From an uncultured Paracoccaceae bacterium (lineage in GTDB: Bacteria > Pseudomonadota > Alphaproteobacteria > Rhodobacterales > Rhodobacteraceae), in the NCBI GenBank assembly GCA_947499715.1, contig CANMPL010000006.1, forward strand, positions 186,001 through 250,000: a stretch of 64,000 bases of DNA, written 5' to 3'. Below are positions 24,107-34,393 of this stretch, in pieces. The position numbers were made by a program, and so were the translations under genes. The notes under the pieces are model-generated. The model ran no database searches. It was given only the letters and a program-made list of their open reading frames with translations, and had not been told where the DNA came from. Within the stretch, counting starts at the first letter, position 1, and every line of letters begins with the position of its first letter.

Positions 24107-24743
24107 AAAGCTGCTTTGCCTCTTCCAAGCTGTCAAACATCGTCAATCGCCCATCTTTGAGCACCGCCGCCGACCGCGCAAAGCGTTCTAGCGTCTCTGC
24201 TTGGTGGGACACAATGATGACAGTTGTGGTTTCCAGTCGTTCGCGCAGAACTTCGCCTGCTTTGCGGTTGAATTCGACGTCCGTAGTGGACGGCATGCCC
24301 TCGTCGATCAGGTAAATATCAAAATCCAGCGCCAACATCAGCGAAAACGTAAACCGCGCGCGCATCCCTTGGCTGTAGGTGCCAATCGGCATGTCATAAT
24401 ATTCGGCAATGCCACTCATCCAGCGGCTGAACGCTTCGACATAATCGGCGTCCAACCCGTAAAGCTGTGCGATGTAGCGCGCATTTTCGCGCCCGGTATG
24501 GCGGTTTACAACGCCGCCCATGAACCCCAGCGGAAAGGATATGCGGCACCCACGATGAATGGATCCTTCATCCGGCTTTTCCAAACCCGCCATCATATTG
24601 ATCAACGTAGTCTTGCCCGTGCCGTTGGGGGCCAGAATGCCAAGCGAGTTACCCAATTCCACACGAAACGACACGCGATCAAGGATCACCTTGCGCTGGG
24701 TGCCGGTCCAAAAGGACTTGCTGACGTTGAGGAATTCCAACAT
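24084..24743 (-). CDS. kpsT: Capsule polysaccharide ABC exporter ATPase (KpsT family)
   Basis: The 219-residue ATPase shows a Walker A variant GILAPNGTGKTT at 35-46, the KpsT-type signature YSQGMRARF, Walker B DIYLIDEG and the switch histidine VSHQ. It powers export of a KDO-linked group 2-type capsule or similar polysaccharide. It is the first gene of a minus-strand unit kpsT-kpsE-kdsA. The membrane partner kpsM and the kpsCS/kpsD genes are not next to it; nhaA lies upstream instead. Confidence 0.87.
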   Translation of the reverse strand: MLEFLNVSKSFWTGTQRKVILDRVSFRVELGNSLGILAPNGTGKTTLINMMAGLEKPDEGSIHRGCRISFPLGFMGGVVNRHTGRENARYIAQLYGLDADYVEAFSRWMSGIAEYYDMPIGTYSQGMRARFTFSLMLALDFDIYLIDEGMPSTTDVEFNRKAGEVLRERLETTTVIIVSHQAETLERFARSAAVLKDGRLTMFDSLEEAKQLYDYQTQG

Positions 24744-24896
24744 CGGGCCTGTTCATCCGCTCTAGCTTTGCTGCGTTCTTATCGCAGCAATTGGTTAACG
24801 GCATCTCTCAAAGCTGCCTTTCTTGGCACTATGCCGAAAGACGGTGTCCAAAAATAGGCAATTCTTGTGGATCTGAGTGTTGCGCGTCCTTTTCGC

Positions 24897-26180
24897 CTAA
24901 AGGTCCTGCTTGACGACCCGCGCGAGCTTTGCCGCTATGATTGCCATCAGGGCTGCAAAGAAGCTGAACAATGCCCCCATTTTTGCGGCCTTCTGCACGT
25001 TGACAGCCCCAAGCATGGCGTCACGGTCAAACGCGACAGATCCGATAAAGAGCGACACTGTAAATCCAATTGCCGCCACGCAGCCGATCACGATCAAATC
25101 CAAAGTGCGCATACCGCGTGGCAGGCCAAGGCCAAGTGGGTGTGCTGCCAGCCATCCAAAGGTAAAAATCCCCACCGGTTTGCCGATCAAAAGCCCTGCC
25201 AAAACCAACCAGGTAGGTGACCCGATTGAGGTGAATTCGACCCCTGCATTCAGCAGGCCGAAGAAGAACAAGACCACTTCGACCATGGGCTTAAGCCGTT
25301 GTGCTGCGTCATTCAGCAGATCGGTCAGATATTGCTCTGTGTGCGCGAATATCCCAAACGATCGTTCGGCGTGGGGCATCGTGGCAACGATCGGCAATAG
25401 TCCTAACGCCGGGTGAAGGCCCGATTGCTGAAACCCGAACCAGGATAAGGTGCCGGCAATCAGATAGGGCCAAAACGACAGATTGCGCCTTACCCACGTA
25501 GAGGCCGGGCGGGTTTGCACGCCGCGGTCCATCCGTTGGGGCAACCGGTTAAACAGGGCATAAGCACCCAAAGCTGCCGCGAGCGACAGCAAAAGCCAGC
25601 CCGGCGCAAGCGCCCCTGTGGGATAGAAAATAGCCAAGATAATCAGCCCCAGCGCATCATCAGCAATGGCGAGCAGCAGCAGGAACCGGACAGCCGGATG
25701 GCCCGCTCCAAAGATGACGCGCCCGACCAGAAAACTAAACGCGATGTCTGTCGCCGTGGGGATCGCCCAACCATTTGCAACGGCGCTATAGGTCTCTGAC
25801 CCCAGAAAAAAGGCCAGCCCAAGATAAACAGTGACGGGCCCGACCATTCCGCCCAATGTTGCGATAAGCGGTGTTGCGGCTTTTTTGCCGCGCAAGGATC
25901 CTTCTTTCAGGATGATGGCTTCCCAAACCTCCTTGGCGGCCATGGCAAAAAAGAAAGCCATCAAAACATCGTTCACAAGGAATTGCAGCGTCAGCGTCCG
26001 GTGTTCCAGAACACCCGCTGCGTTGTAATGGGCATGGCCAATGATCGCATGATCCCAGATCACAAAATCCACGAATCTATGGTAGGTTTCAGGGTTCGTG
26101 TTGGCCCACAACAAGGCGACAGCCGCGCCGACGATCAACAAAATCGAATAGTTGATCAGAAAACTCCAGACACGATGCAT
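24897..26180 (-). CDS. nhaA: Na+/H+ antiporter NhaA
   Basis: The 427-residue inner-membrane protein has about 12 helices and the NhaA core. NGWAIPTATDIAFSF is followed by LLLLAIADDALGLIILAIFYP, whose paired aspartates correspond to the cation-binding Asp163/Asp164 of E. coli NhaA. The C-terminal half keeps HPALGLLPIVATMPHAERS and IGFTVSLFIGSVAFD. The ATG at 26180 has GGGGAAA before it; the open frame extends further to 26234, without family similarity. It exchanges protons for sodium and complements the Mrp operon 12 kb away. Confidence 0.9.
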   Translation of the reverse strand: MHRVWSFLINYSILLIVGAAVALLWANTNPETYHRFVDFVIWDHAIIGHAHYNAAGVLEHRTLTLQFLVNDVLMAFFFAMAAKEVWEAIILKEGSLRGKKAATPLIATLGGMVGPVTVYLGLAFFLGSETYSAVANGWAIPTATDIAFSFLVGRVIFGAGHPAVRFLLLLAIADDALGLIILAIFYPTGALAPGWLLLSLAAALGAYALFNRLPQRMDRGVQTRPASTWVRRNLSFWPYLIAGTLSWFGFQQSGLHPALGLLPIVATMPHAERSFGIFAHTEQYLTDLLNDAAQRLKPMVEVVLFFFGLLNAGVEFTSIGSPTWLVLAGLLIGKPVGIFTFGWLAAHPLGLGLPRGMRTLDLIVIGCVAAIGFTVSLFIGSVAFDRDAMLGAVNVQKAAKMGALFSFFAALMAIIAAKLARVVKQDL

Positions 26181-26295
26181 TGCATTTCCCCACAGCCTCG
26201 TGATGTGCCTAGCGGAACAAGGATGACGCAGCAACTACAGCGGAAATCGCATCTTGGTCTTTTGGACGCAGGCGTTGATGCCTAAGGTCGCGCGA

Positions 26296-26877
26296 ATGAG
26301 CATCAAAAGAGACATCGAAAACTGTCGTATCTGTGCAGATCGGTTTGCCGCCACTGCGACAGGTCATGCGCCGCGCCCGGTGGCTTGGTTTTCCGGCAAA
26401 GCGCGGATCCTCATCGCAGGGCAGGCTCCCGGTGCGCGCGTGCACGAGGCGGGTATCCCGTTTCACGATCCGTCAGGCGACCGCCTGCGCGATTGGTTGG
26501 GTGTGGATGGCGCGACATTTTACGACACATCCCGCATTGCAATTATCCCCATGGCGTTTTGCTTTCCGGGCTATAACGCAAAGGGTTCGGATTTGCCGCC
26601 GCCCAAAATCTGTGCCGCAACCTGGCGCGCACCGGTGCTGGCCGAACTCGGAACGCCAGACCTGACACTTTTGATCGGTGGCTACGCCCAAAGCTGGCAT
26701 TTGGGTGGGCGCATCAGCGTGACGGACCGGGTTACCGCATGGCGCGACCACGCGCCGCGCGTCTTTCCCTTGCCGCATCCGTCTTGGCGCAATACTGGAT
26801 GGCTCAAACGCAACCCGTGGTTCGAGGCCGAACTCTTGCCGGTGTTGCGCGCGCGGGTGCAAGAGGTGCTGACATGA
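26296..26877 (+). CDS. Uracil-DNA glycosylase superfamily protein with four Fe-S-type cysteines
   Basis: The 193-residue protein has the UDG superfamily motifs LIAGQAPGARVHEAG (39-53) with GIPFHDPSG after it, and a C-terminal PHPSWRN. Cys10, Cys13, Cys89 and Cys106 match the spacing of the [4Fe-4S] cysteines in family 4 enzymes. It may excise uracil or another damaged base, but the GEAPG motif is GQAPG and the C-terminal loop differs, so activity is uncertain. AAGG lies 8 bases before the ATG. It overlaps the next gene by 4 bases and is divergent from nhaA. Confidence 0.78.
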   Translation: MSIKRDIENCRICADRFAATATGHAPRPVAWFSGKARILIAGQAPGARVHEAGIPFHDPSGDRLRDWLGVDGATFYDTSRIAIIPMAFCFPGYNAKGSDLPPPKICAATWRAPVLAELGTPDLTLLIGGYAQSWHLGGRISVTDRVTAWRDHAPRVFPLPHPSWRNTGWLKRNPWFEAELLPVLRARVQEVLT

Positions 26878-27656
26878 CATTGACCGATCTCGATCAGGCT
26901 CACGCCGCCATGCAAGCGGCTCCCGACGATGATGCCGCCCGTTTGCGGTTTCACGAGCGCCTGGCCGACACGGAGCTTTTCCTGTTACTCGCAGGAGAGC
27001 CCTCAGGCGATCAGATCGAACCGGAACTCTTTGAGATTGACGGCAATTCCTTTGCGCTGGTCTTCGACCGCGAAGAACGCTTGTCAGAATTCACCGGCCG
27101 CGTTGTTCCCTATGCCGGTCTGCCGGGGCGAGCGCTTGTTGGGATGCTGCAAGGCCAAGGGATTGGCCTGGCGCTGAACGTGCAGGTCGCACCTTCTGCG
27201 ATGTTGATTTCGTCAGAAGCGGTGGATTGGCTGGTCGAGACGTTGGGCCACGCCCCTCAAGAGGCCGAAGCGCGATTGGTCGAAATCGATGTCCCTCGTG
27301 GCCTGCCCGAGGCGGTCGTGACAGGACTGGACCGCAAGCTCGCCATCGCTGCCGGATTGGCCTCCCATGCCTATTTGGCTGCCGCGACCTATGAGGACGG
27401 TGGCACAGGCCACGTTCTGGCCTTTGTCGATGCCAGACCCGGCGCGGAACAGGCACTTGCCAACGCAGCGGGTGAGGCGCTGCGCTTTTCAGGGATCGAG
27501 GCCGGTGTGATGGACGTGATGTTCGTGGCCACCGCCGATACCATGGCCGAACGTCTGGGCCGCGTTGGACTGCGCTTTGATCTGCCCATGCCAGCAGAGC
27601 GTTTGGCCCCCGCCGCCCCCGGCAGCGATCCCGCCAAACCGCCGAAACTGCGCTAG
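26874..27656 (+). CDS. SseB family protein
   Basis: The 260-residue product has an SseB N-terminal domain: HERLADTELFLLLAGEPSGD followed by FALVFDREERLSEF and VVPYAGLPGRALVGML. A second alpha/beta region with VLAFVDARPGAEQALANAA follows. The true start is the ATG at 26874, which overlaps the stop of the UDG-family gene; a longer open frame upstream is a shadow. SseB-like proteins have no settled enzymatic role. The coupling to a DNA-repair-type gene is the main context. Its stop codon shares a CTAG with the convergent ghrA-like gene. Confidence 0.75.
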   Translation: MTLTDLDQAHAAMQAAPDDDAARLRFHERLADTELFLLLAGEPSGDQIEPELFEIDGNSFALVFDREERLSEFTGRVVPYAGLPGRALVGMLQGQGIGLALNVQVAPSAMLISSEAVDWLVETLGHAPQEAEARLVEIDVPRGLPEAVVTGLDRKLAIAAGLASHAYLAAATYEDGGTGHVLAFVDARPGAEQALANAAGEALRFSGIEAGVMDVMFVATADTMAERLGRVGLRFDLPMPAERLAPAAPGSDPAKPPKLR

Positions 27657-28582
27657 TAGCCCGCCGCGCGATCAACCAGATGCAGGAACGGCTCTCCGGC
27701 TTCGCCGCGCCGGATGTTTTCGGCAATCACCTTGGCGGCCGTTTTGGGCCGTGTTGTTGATGCGATGTGGGGCGTCACGGTCACTTTGGGATCATGCCAA
27801 TAGGGGTTATCGACGGGCAGCGGCTCTTCGCGGAACACATCCAGCGTCGCATGCCCAATCTGCCCGGTATCCAGTGCGGCCAGCAGCGCATCATCATCAA
27901 TCAGCGCGCCGCGCCCTGGGTTCAGCACAATCGCCCCCTGCGGGAGCAGGTCAAGCGTTTCGGCGTTCAGGATGCTTTCTGTCTGATCTGTCAGCGGCAA
28001 AAGCAGCACAAGGATCTGCGCCGTCGCCAACGCCTCTGACAACCCGCTGTCCCCGCTCAGGCACCGCAGGTCCGCGATATCCTTTTGGCTGCGCGACCAG
28101 CCGGTGACCGGAAAACCAAGATGCGCCAGCGCCTGCCCGCAAGCCGCACCCAAAGCACCCAGCCCAAGGATCGTCACAGGCCGGTCAGCGGCCAGCGGTG
28201 GCATCACCGGATCCCATTCGGGATCGGTGGTCCGCAGATGCCGATCCAGATCAAGATGATGGCGCATCGTATGACCCACGACCCATTCGATCATGCCGCG
28301 CGTCAGCCCCTCATCAACCATCCGTGCCAGCGGCTGCGTCAGGGTGGTGTTTGTCACGATATTCTCAACCCCGGCCCACAGACCCAACACAGCTTTGCAT
28401 CTGGTAAACGGGGTAAAATCAGCAACCGGCCCTTTGGGCGTAAAGATGATATAATCAGTCTGATCCGCGCCATGATCACGGCTGAGTGCCACATCCAGCC
28501 CGGCCGCCTCAAAGGCTTCTCTCAATGGGTCCTGATAGTCGGCCCAGTCATTGTCATCGGTTGAGAATAAGACGTTTATCAT
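27653..28582 (-). CDS. ghrA: Glyoxylate/hydroxypyruvate reductase A-like (D-2-hydroxyacid dehydrogenase)
   Basis: The 309-residue NAD(P)-dependent enzyme has the GhrA layout. The Rossmann motif GLGALGAACGQALA lies near 130-143, followed by the helix and catalytic segments LNPGRGALIDDDALLAAL (arginine), TLDVFREEPLPVDNPYW (glutamate) and VTPHIASTT (histidine). It reduces glyoxylate or hydroxypyruvate to glycolate or glycerate. Its ATG overlaps the rodA stop (TAATG), so it is translated as the tail of the cell-shape operon. That location is probably lineage gene order rather than function. Confidence 0.83.
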   Translation of the reverse strand: MINVLFSTDDNDWADYQDPLREAFEAAGLDVALSRDHGADQTDYIIFTPKGPVADFTPFTRCKAVLGLWAGVENIVTNTTLTQPLARMVDEGLTRGMIEWVVGHTMRHHLDLDRHLRTTDPEWDPVMPPLAADRPVTILGLGALGAACGQALAHLGFPVTGWSRSQKDIADLRCLSGDSGLSEALATAQILVLLLPLTDQTESILNAETLDLLPQGAIVLNPGRGALIDDDALLAALDTGQIGHATLDVFREEPLPVDNPYWHDPKVTVTPHIASTTRPKTAAKVIAENIRRGEAGEPFLHLVDRAAGY

Positions 28583-29721
28583 TACCTTGGTTTATGGACA
28601 TGGGCAGATTGCACAAGTCCAAATGCAACCAGCAGGACCAACATGGCGGATCCGCCATAGCTCACCAGCGGCAATGGCACACCGACAACCGGTGCAAGGC
28701 CCGTCACCATTGCCATGTTTACCGCAAAGAACAGGAAAAACGTGGTCGCCACACCCAGCGTCAGCAAGGACGCGAACCGGTCCCGATTGGTGATCGCCGA
28801 GACCACGCAGAACACGATGATCAGGATATATAGCGTCAAAAGCGCCGCAGCCCCGACAAAGCCGAACTCTTCTGCCAGGGTGGTGAAGATAAAGTCGGTG
28901 TGCTTCTCGGGCAGAAAGTTCAACCGACTTTGCGTGCCTTGCATAAACCCGCGCCCTGTCAGGCCGCCGGACCCCAGCGCAATCTTGGCCTGCGTGATGT
29001 GATAGCCCGCGCCAAGCGGGTCATTGGCAGGATCAATAAAGGTGTCGATCCGGCGGAACTGATAATCCTTTAGCAATTGCCAAGTCGTGCCCCGGCTTTC
29101 AAAAACCGCCACGATCCCGCCGACGCCTGCCGCGATCACGGTGGCGAAATAAGCCCAATGCACACCGGCCAAAAACATCACCGTAGACCCACCAAGCAAC
29201 AGCAGGATCGCCGTGCCTAGGTCCGGTTGGCGCAGCACCATATAGGTAGGGATCAGGATAAAGAGCACCGGCAGAAGCACCCAAAACGGACGCGAGGTTT
29301 TGTTGGGCGGCAACCAGTCGTAGTAGGCCGCCAAAAACATCACCAGCGTGATCTTGGTCAGCTCTGAAGGCTGCAGCCGCATAAACCCCAGATCAATCCA
29401 GCGCTGCGCGCCCATACCCACGGCACCAAAAAACTCCACCGCCAGCAGCAGCAAAAGCGACAGCCCAAAGGCCACGCCCGCCACATTGCGCCAAAACCAA
29501 ATCGGCACCATTGCGACGACCAGCATCAGGGCCATGCCAAGGCCAAAGCGTTTGACCTGTGGCTCCATCCAAGGGTTCATCGACCCGCCCGCCACCGAAT
29601 ACAGCATCAAAAATCCAAAGCAGGCCACGGCTGTGATCAGCAGGATCACCGGCCAGTTGAGATAGATCAGCTTGCGAAACCCGGTGGGGACATATTTGGC
29701 GTTATACTCAAGATAGCTCAT
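28582..29721 (-). CDS. rodA: Rod-shape-determining peptidoglycan glycosyltransferase RodA
   Basis: The 379-residue SEDS protein has ten or so helices and the family signatures. GAQRWIDLGFMRLQPSELTKI, RQPDLGTAILLLLGG, the large-loop sequence FLPEKHTDFIFTTLAEEFGF and the C-terminal PLPLVSYGGSAM are all visible. It polymerises glycan strands from lipid II together with PBP2, encoded directly upstream with a 4-base overlap. Confidence 0.95.
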   Translation of the reverse strand: MSYLEYNAKYVPTGFRKLIYLNWPVILLITAVACFGFLMLYSVAGGSMNPWMEPQVKRFGLGMALMLVVAMVPIWFWRNVAGVAFGLSLLLLLAVEFFGAVGMGAQRWIDLGFMRLQPSELTKITLVMFLAAYYDWLPPNKTSRPFWVLLPVLFILIPTYMVLRQPDLGTAILLLLGGSTVMFLAGVHWAYFATVIAAGVGGIVAVFESRGTTWQLLKDYQFRRIDTFIDPANDPLGAGYHITQAKIALGSGGLTGRGFMQGTQSRLNFLPEKHTDFIFTTLAEEFGFVGAAALLTLYILIIVFCVVSAITNRDRFASLLTLGVATTFFLFFAVNMAMVTGLAPVVGVPLPLVSYGGSAMLVLLVAFGLVQSAHVHKPR

Positions 29722-31658
29722 GCGCGATCCTGTGCTTGTTTGACCGACGCCAGCCGCGCATTGATCCGCTCTTGTTGCTCTGCGATCCGGTCCCGATCCG
29801 CGCTTGGATAAGCCTCAAGCGGCGGGTCGCCATCGTAAAGCGCCTGCAGCATGATGTCGCGTGCGATCGGGGCCGCCGCTGTCGAACCGCCGCCGCCGTG
29901 TTCGACGACGACCGCCACCGCAAAGCGCGGGTTCTCAACCGGGGCAAAACTCACGAATAGCGCGTGGTCACGCCGTTCCCACGGCAGATCCGCGTTGCGG
30001 GTGACACCGCGGGCGCGTTCCTCTGCCGTGATCCGCCGGACCTGAGAGGTGCCGGTTTTCCCCGCCATCCGCATCCCATCTGCAATAATCCGTGACCGAT
30101 AGGCTGTGCCGCGTCTGTGGTTGCTGACATCGTTCATCGACTGACGCATCCGTCGCAGGATGTTTTCATTCAGCCCAAGGCTCTCGCCCAGCCCGGTGGG
30201 TTCTTCGATGCCGTCGATTGACTTGACCAATCTTGGCGTCACGATCCGCCCCGTTGCGATGCGAGCCGTCATGATCGCCAATTGCAAGGGCGACGTCAGC
30301 ACATAACCCTGCCCGATAGAGGCGTTGACCGTGTCACCGATCCGCCAATCCTCGCCGCGCACTTCGCGTTTCCACGCTTTGTCCGGGGCAAGCCCGCTTG
30401 CCACCGCCGAGATCGGTAAATCATGTTTGGCACCAAGGCCCAGTTTGCGGGCCATTTCCGCGATCTTGTCGATGCCAACCCTTTGGCAAATCTCGTAATA
30501 ATAGCAGTCGCAAGACTGCTTAAGGCTTTCGTGAAAGTTGATGTTGCCGTGGCCGGCACGTTTCCAGCAATGGAACCGGATGTCCGCGACATCTGTATGG
30601 CCGGGGCAATAAACGGTTTCCTCGGGGCTGATGACGCCTTCTTCCAGCGCGGCCAATGCCGTCACCATCTTGAATGTGGATCCCGGCGGATAGGTGCCTT
30701 GGGCTGCTTTGGCAGCGAGCGGGCGGTAGATGTTTTCGTTCAGGTCGGTCCAGTCCTTGACCGAGATGCCGCGCACGAAAAGGTTGGGATTAAACGCTGG
30801 CGCAGATGCAATCGCCCGCAAATCACCATCCTCAAGGTCTATGACCACCGCCCCCGCGCTTTCACCGTCCATGCGCGCCTGCGCATAGGCTTGCAGGCGC
30901 GCATCCAGCGTCAGTTGGATGTCTTTGCCCGGCGTGCCTTCTTGCCGGTCAAGCTCTCGCATCACGCGGCCAAGGGCGTTGACTTCAATCCGCTTGGTGC
31001 CTGCCGCGCCGCGCAAGCTGTGTTCCAGCTTGTTTTCAACACCTGTCTTGCCGATCTGGAATTTCGGGATCTGCAACAGCGGGTCCTGATCATCGATGCG
31101 GCTCAGGTCGTAGTCGCTCACCGGACCAACATAGCCAACCACATGCGCGATATCTTCGCCCAAGGCATAGTGCCGCGACAAACCAACCTCTGCGGTGATG
31201 CCGGGCAGGGCGGGTGCATTGATATTGATCTTGGCGACATCTTCCCACTTGAGGCGATCCGCAATTGTCACCGGCACAAAAGGAGAGCGCCTGTTCATTT
31301 CCTCAACCGCGCGGTCAAGCGTGTCCTGCGGGATATCCACCAACTGCGTCAACCGTTGCAGCGTCTCTTCCACGTCGCCCGCATCCTCGCGGACCATCAC
31401 AACGCGGTAGTTCTGTTCATTCTCGGCCAGCGGCAGGCCATTGCGATCAAAGATCAAACCGCGTGCGGGCGGGATCAGGCGAATGTTGATGCGGTTTTCC
31501 TCGGCCAGCAGGCGAAACTGGTCAGCCTGTTCAACCTGCATCGACTGCATGCGCCAGCCCAAAACGCCGACGATGCCCAATTGCACGGTGCCCAACAGCA
31601 TCGCGCGACGCGACAAACGGCGTGCGCTTTCCCCTGAATCGCGCTGCGGTTTCTTCAT
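29718..31658 (-). CDS. mrdA: Penicillin-binding protein 2 (peptidoglycan transpeptidase)
   Basis: The 646-residue class B PBP has one N-terminal helix (19-40), a pedestal domain with the RGLIFDRNGLPLAEN motif near 66-80, and a transpeptidase domain. The active-site motifs are STFK (327-330), SCD (382-384) and KTGT (534-537). It cross-links lateral-wall peptidoglycan in the elongasome with RodA and MreBCD. It overlaps both neighbours by 4 bases. Confidence 0.95.
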   Translation of the reverse strand: MKKPQRDSGESARRLSRRAMLLGTVQLGIVGVLGWRMQSMQVEQADQFRLLAEENRINIRLIPPARGLIFDRNGLPLAENEQNYRVVMVREDAGDVEETLQRLTQLVDIPQDTLDRAVEEMNRRSPFVPVTIADRLKWEDVAKININAPALPGITAEVGLSRHYALGEDIAHVVGYVGPVSDYDLSRIDDQDPLLQIPKFQIGKTGVENKLEHSLRGAAGTKRIEVNALGRVMRELDRQEGTPGKDIQLTLDARLQAYAQARMDGESAGAVVIDLEDGDLRAIASAPAFNPNLFVRGISVKDWTDLNENIYRPLAAKAAQGTYPPGSTFKMVTALAALEEGVISPEETVYCPGHTDVADIRFHCWKRAGHGNINFHESLKQSCDCYYYEICQRVGIDKIAEMARKLGLGAKHDLPISAVASGLAPDKAWKREVRGEDWRIGDTVNASIGQGYVLTSPLQLAIMTARIATGRIVTPRLVKSIDGIEEPTGLGESLGLNENILRRMRQSMNDVSNHRRGTAYRSRIIADGMRMAGKTGTSQVRRITAEERARGVTRNADLPWERRDHALFVSFAPVENPRFAVAVVVEHGGGGSTAAAPIARDIMLQALYDGDPPLEAYPSADRDRIAEQQERINARLASVKQAQDRA

Positions 31659-32194
31659 AGCCTGTGCCCCAAGCTGTCCACGGCGCCGGGTGCCGGACGG
31701 GCCACGCCAAACAGATAATGCGCCACGATCACGACCACCGGATAGACCGCAATGGTCATCAGCATCTGGATCAGCGTCAAGCCCAAGGGCGCCTGCGGCA
31801 TCATCACAATCGCGAGCACGGTGCGGTTAATGATCGTGATCGCCACGATCCCGACCGCCACGCTGCCCCATTCCAGCATCAACGGCACATTGCGGATCCG
31901 TGTCGCACGTGCGCGCAGCACTTCTGTCAGGATCAACACCAACGCCGCCCAAAGGCCCGGCGGGCGCTGAAATAGAAGATCCGTCAGCAGATAAAGCACG
32001 GCAATCACGATGAAGGGTGCAAAGTCAGGGCGACGGGCGATCCAGGCCACCGTCACCGCCAACAGCAAATCCGGGGCGGCCCAGCCGCCGGGCTCTAGGT
32101 TGAGCGGCACCAATTGCAAAAAGATCAGCAGCAAGCACAGGCACAAAAACATCGCCCTTCCCAGCCAAAGCGTTGTGGTCGGGGTCTCAGCCAT
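31655..32194 (-). CDS. mreD: Rod-shape-determining protein MreD
   Basis: The 179-residue protein has five to six helices and little sequence signature beyond the MreD pattern (PDLLLAVTVAWIARRPDFAPF, LLTDLLFQRPPGLWAALVL). Position between mreC and mrdA, with overlaps on both sides, makes the assignment safe. Confidence 0.88.
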   Translation of the reverse strand: MAETPTTTLWLGRAMFLCLCLLLIFLQLVPLNLEPGGWAAPDLLLAVTVAWIARRPDFAPFIVIAVLYLLTDLLFQRPPGLWAALVLILTEVLRARATRIRNVPLMLEWGSVAVGIVAITIINRTVLAIVMMPQAPLGLTLIQMLMTIAVYPVVVIVAHYLFGVARPAPGAVDSLGHRL

Positions 32195-33089
32195 CGGTCC
32201 CCTCCGCTACAATCTCTGGCCCCTGTGGCGCGGCATCCGGTGCCAGCAGGCTGCCGGGATCGGTGATGTCTTCGTGTGGCCGCGCGCGCAGCACGCGCAG
32301 AAACTCCAACCGTCCATAATCAGCCGACAACCGGACCCGCAACCGCCGGTCAGACCCCAGCGCCACTTGCCCCACCAGCAGATCAGCCGGGAACACCCCG
32401 CCATCACCAGAGGTTTCAACCCGGTCGCCGGGGCGCACCTGATCGGCATCCTCAATGAACTCGATCGGTGGGTTCAGCGTATTGTCACCGGCCAGAATGG
32501 CCTTTTGGCCCGACGGTTGAATCGTCACCGGAATCCGGCTGGACGTATCGGTCAGCAAAATCACCCGGCTGGTTTCCCGCCCGACGCCGCTGATCCGGCC
32601 CACAAGGCCGATCCCGTCCATCGTGGGCCAGCCATCCACGATCCCGTCGCGCTTGCCCACATTCAACAGCACCGACTGCCGAAACGGCGAACCGCTATCG
32701 GTCACCACAACGCCGGTCACATAGGTCAGCTTGGGATCAAGCCGCACATTATTCAAATCCAACAGCCGTGCGTTTTCCTGCTCCAACTGCAAAGCGGCCT
32801 CTTTCCAGCCCTTCATCTGCTGCAACTCGCGCCGCAGATCGCCATTCTGCGCGGCCAGTGCCTGATAGCTGCGAAAATCGCTGAACAGGTTCGCAATCCC
32901 CGTCACCGGTGCCATCGCCCAGTCAAAGGACGGCACCACCCGGTCGATCACCGCCAGCCGAAACCGTTCAACCCTTGGGCTGTCGATACGCCAGACCAGA
33001 AACATCCCCAGCAACAAAAACACGCACAACCCGACCAGCAATCTGCGGATCGGGCCGACGAAATCTTCGCTGTCGCGGTTCTTGGCCAA
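32187..33089 (-). CDS. mreC: Rod-shape-determining protein MreC
   Basis: The 300-residue protein has an N-terminal helix (about 12-32), a coiled coil near 75-105 (AAQNGDLRRELQQMKGWKEAALQLEQEN) and two beta-domains typical of periplasmic MreC. VVVTDSGSPFRQSVLLNVGKRDG and GLVGRISGVGRETSRVILLTD are family segments. It starts 26 bases after mreB and scaffolds PBP2. Confidence 0.92.
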   Translation of the reverse strand: MAKNRDSEDFVGPIRRLLVGLCVFLLLGMFLVWRIDSPRVERFRLAVIDRVVPSFDWAMAPVTGIANLFSDFRSYQALAAQNGDLRRELQQMKGWKEAALQLEQENARLLDLNNVRLDPKLTYVTGVVVTDSGSPFRQSVLLNVGKRDGIVDGWPTMDGIGLVGRISGVGRETSRVILLTDTSSRIPVTIQPSGQKAILAGDNTLNPPIEFIEDADQVRPGDRVETSGDGGVFPADLLVGQVALGSDRRLRVRLSADYGRLEFLRVLRARPHEDITDPGSLLAPDAAPQGPEIVAEGTDG

Positions 33090-33114
33090 GGGTTTGCCGC
33101 CCTTTCAGGAAACT

Positions 33115-34257
<1,143 letters not shown>

Positions 34258-34346
34258 TCAGGGTTTCAGCGCAAATTTGCCGCTTGCACAAATCGAACAT
34301 TACTGTGGGATTTAGCGTGAGCATACGGGGCACTCTTGCCCTAATC

Positions 34347-34381
34347 GAACAAAGAGGCGGCCCGAGACTGGTCGAACCGCC
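34347..34381 (-). terminator. Probable leuA terminator
   Basis: Reading the minus strand 12 bases after the leuA stop, GGCGG (34381-34377) and CCGCC (34360-34356) form a short GC stem followed by TCTTTGTT. The stem has only 5 certain pairs with a 16-base loop, so efficiency is doubtful. Confidence 0.45.
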
Positions 34382-34393
34382 CAATTCTTCGCT

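Noticed and set aside
30423-31637. 404-codon open frame on the plus strand opposite mrdA
   Set aside because: The minus strand carries a complete PBP2 with all active-site motifs. The plus frame is a shadow rich in Arg/His/Ala without domains.
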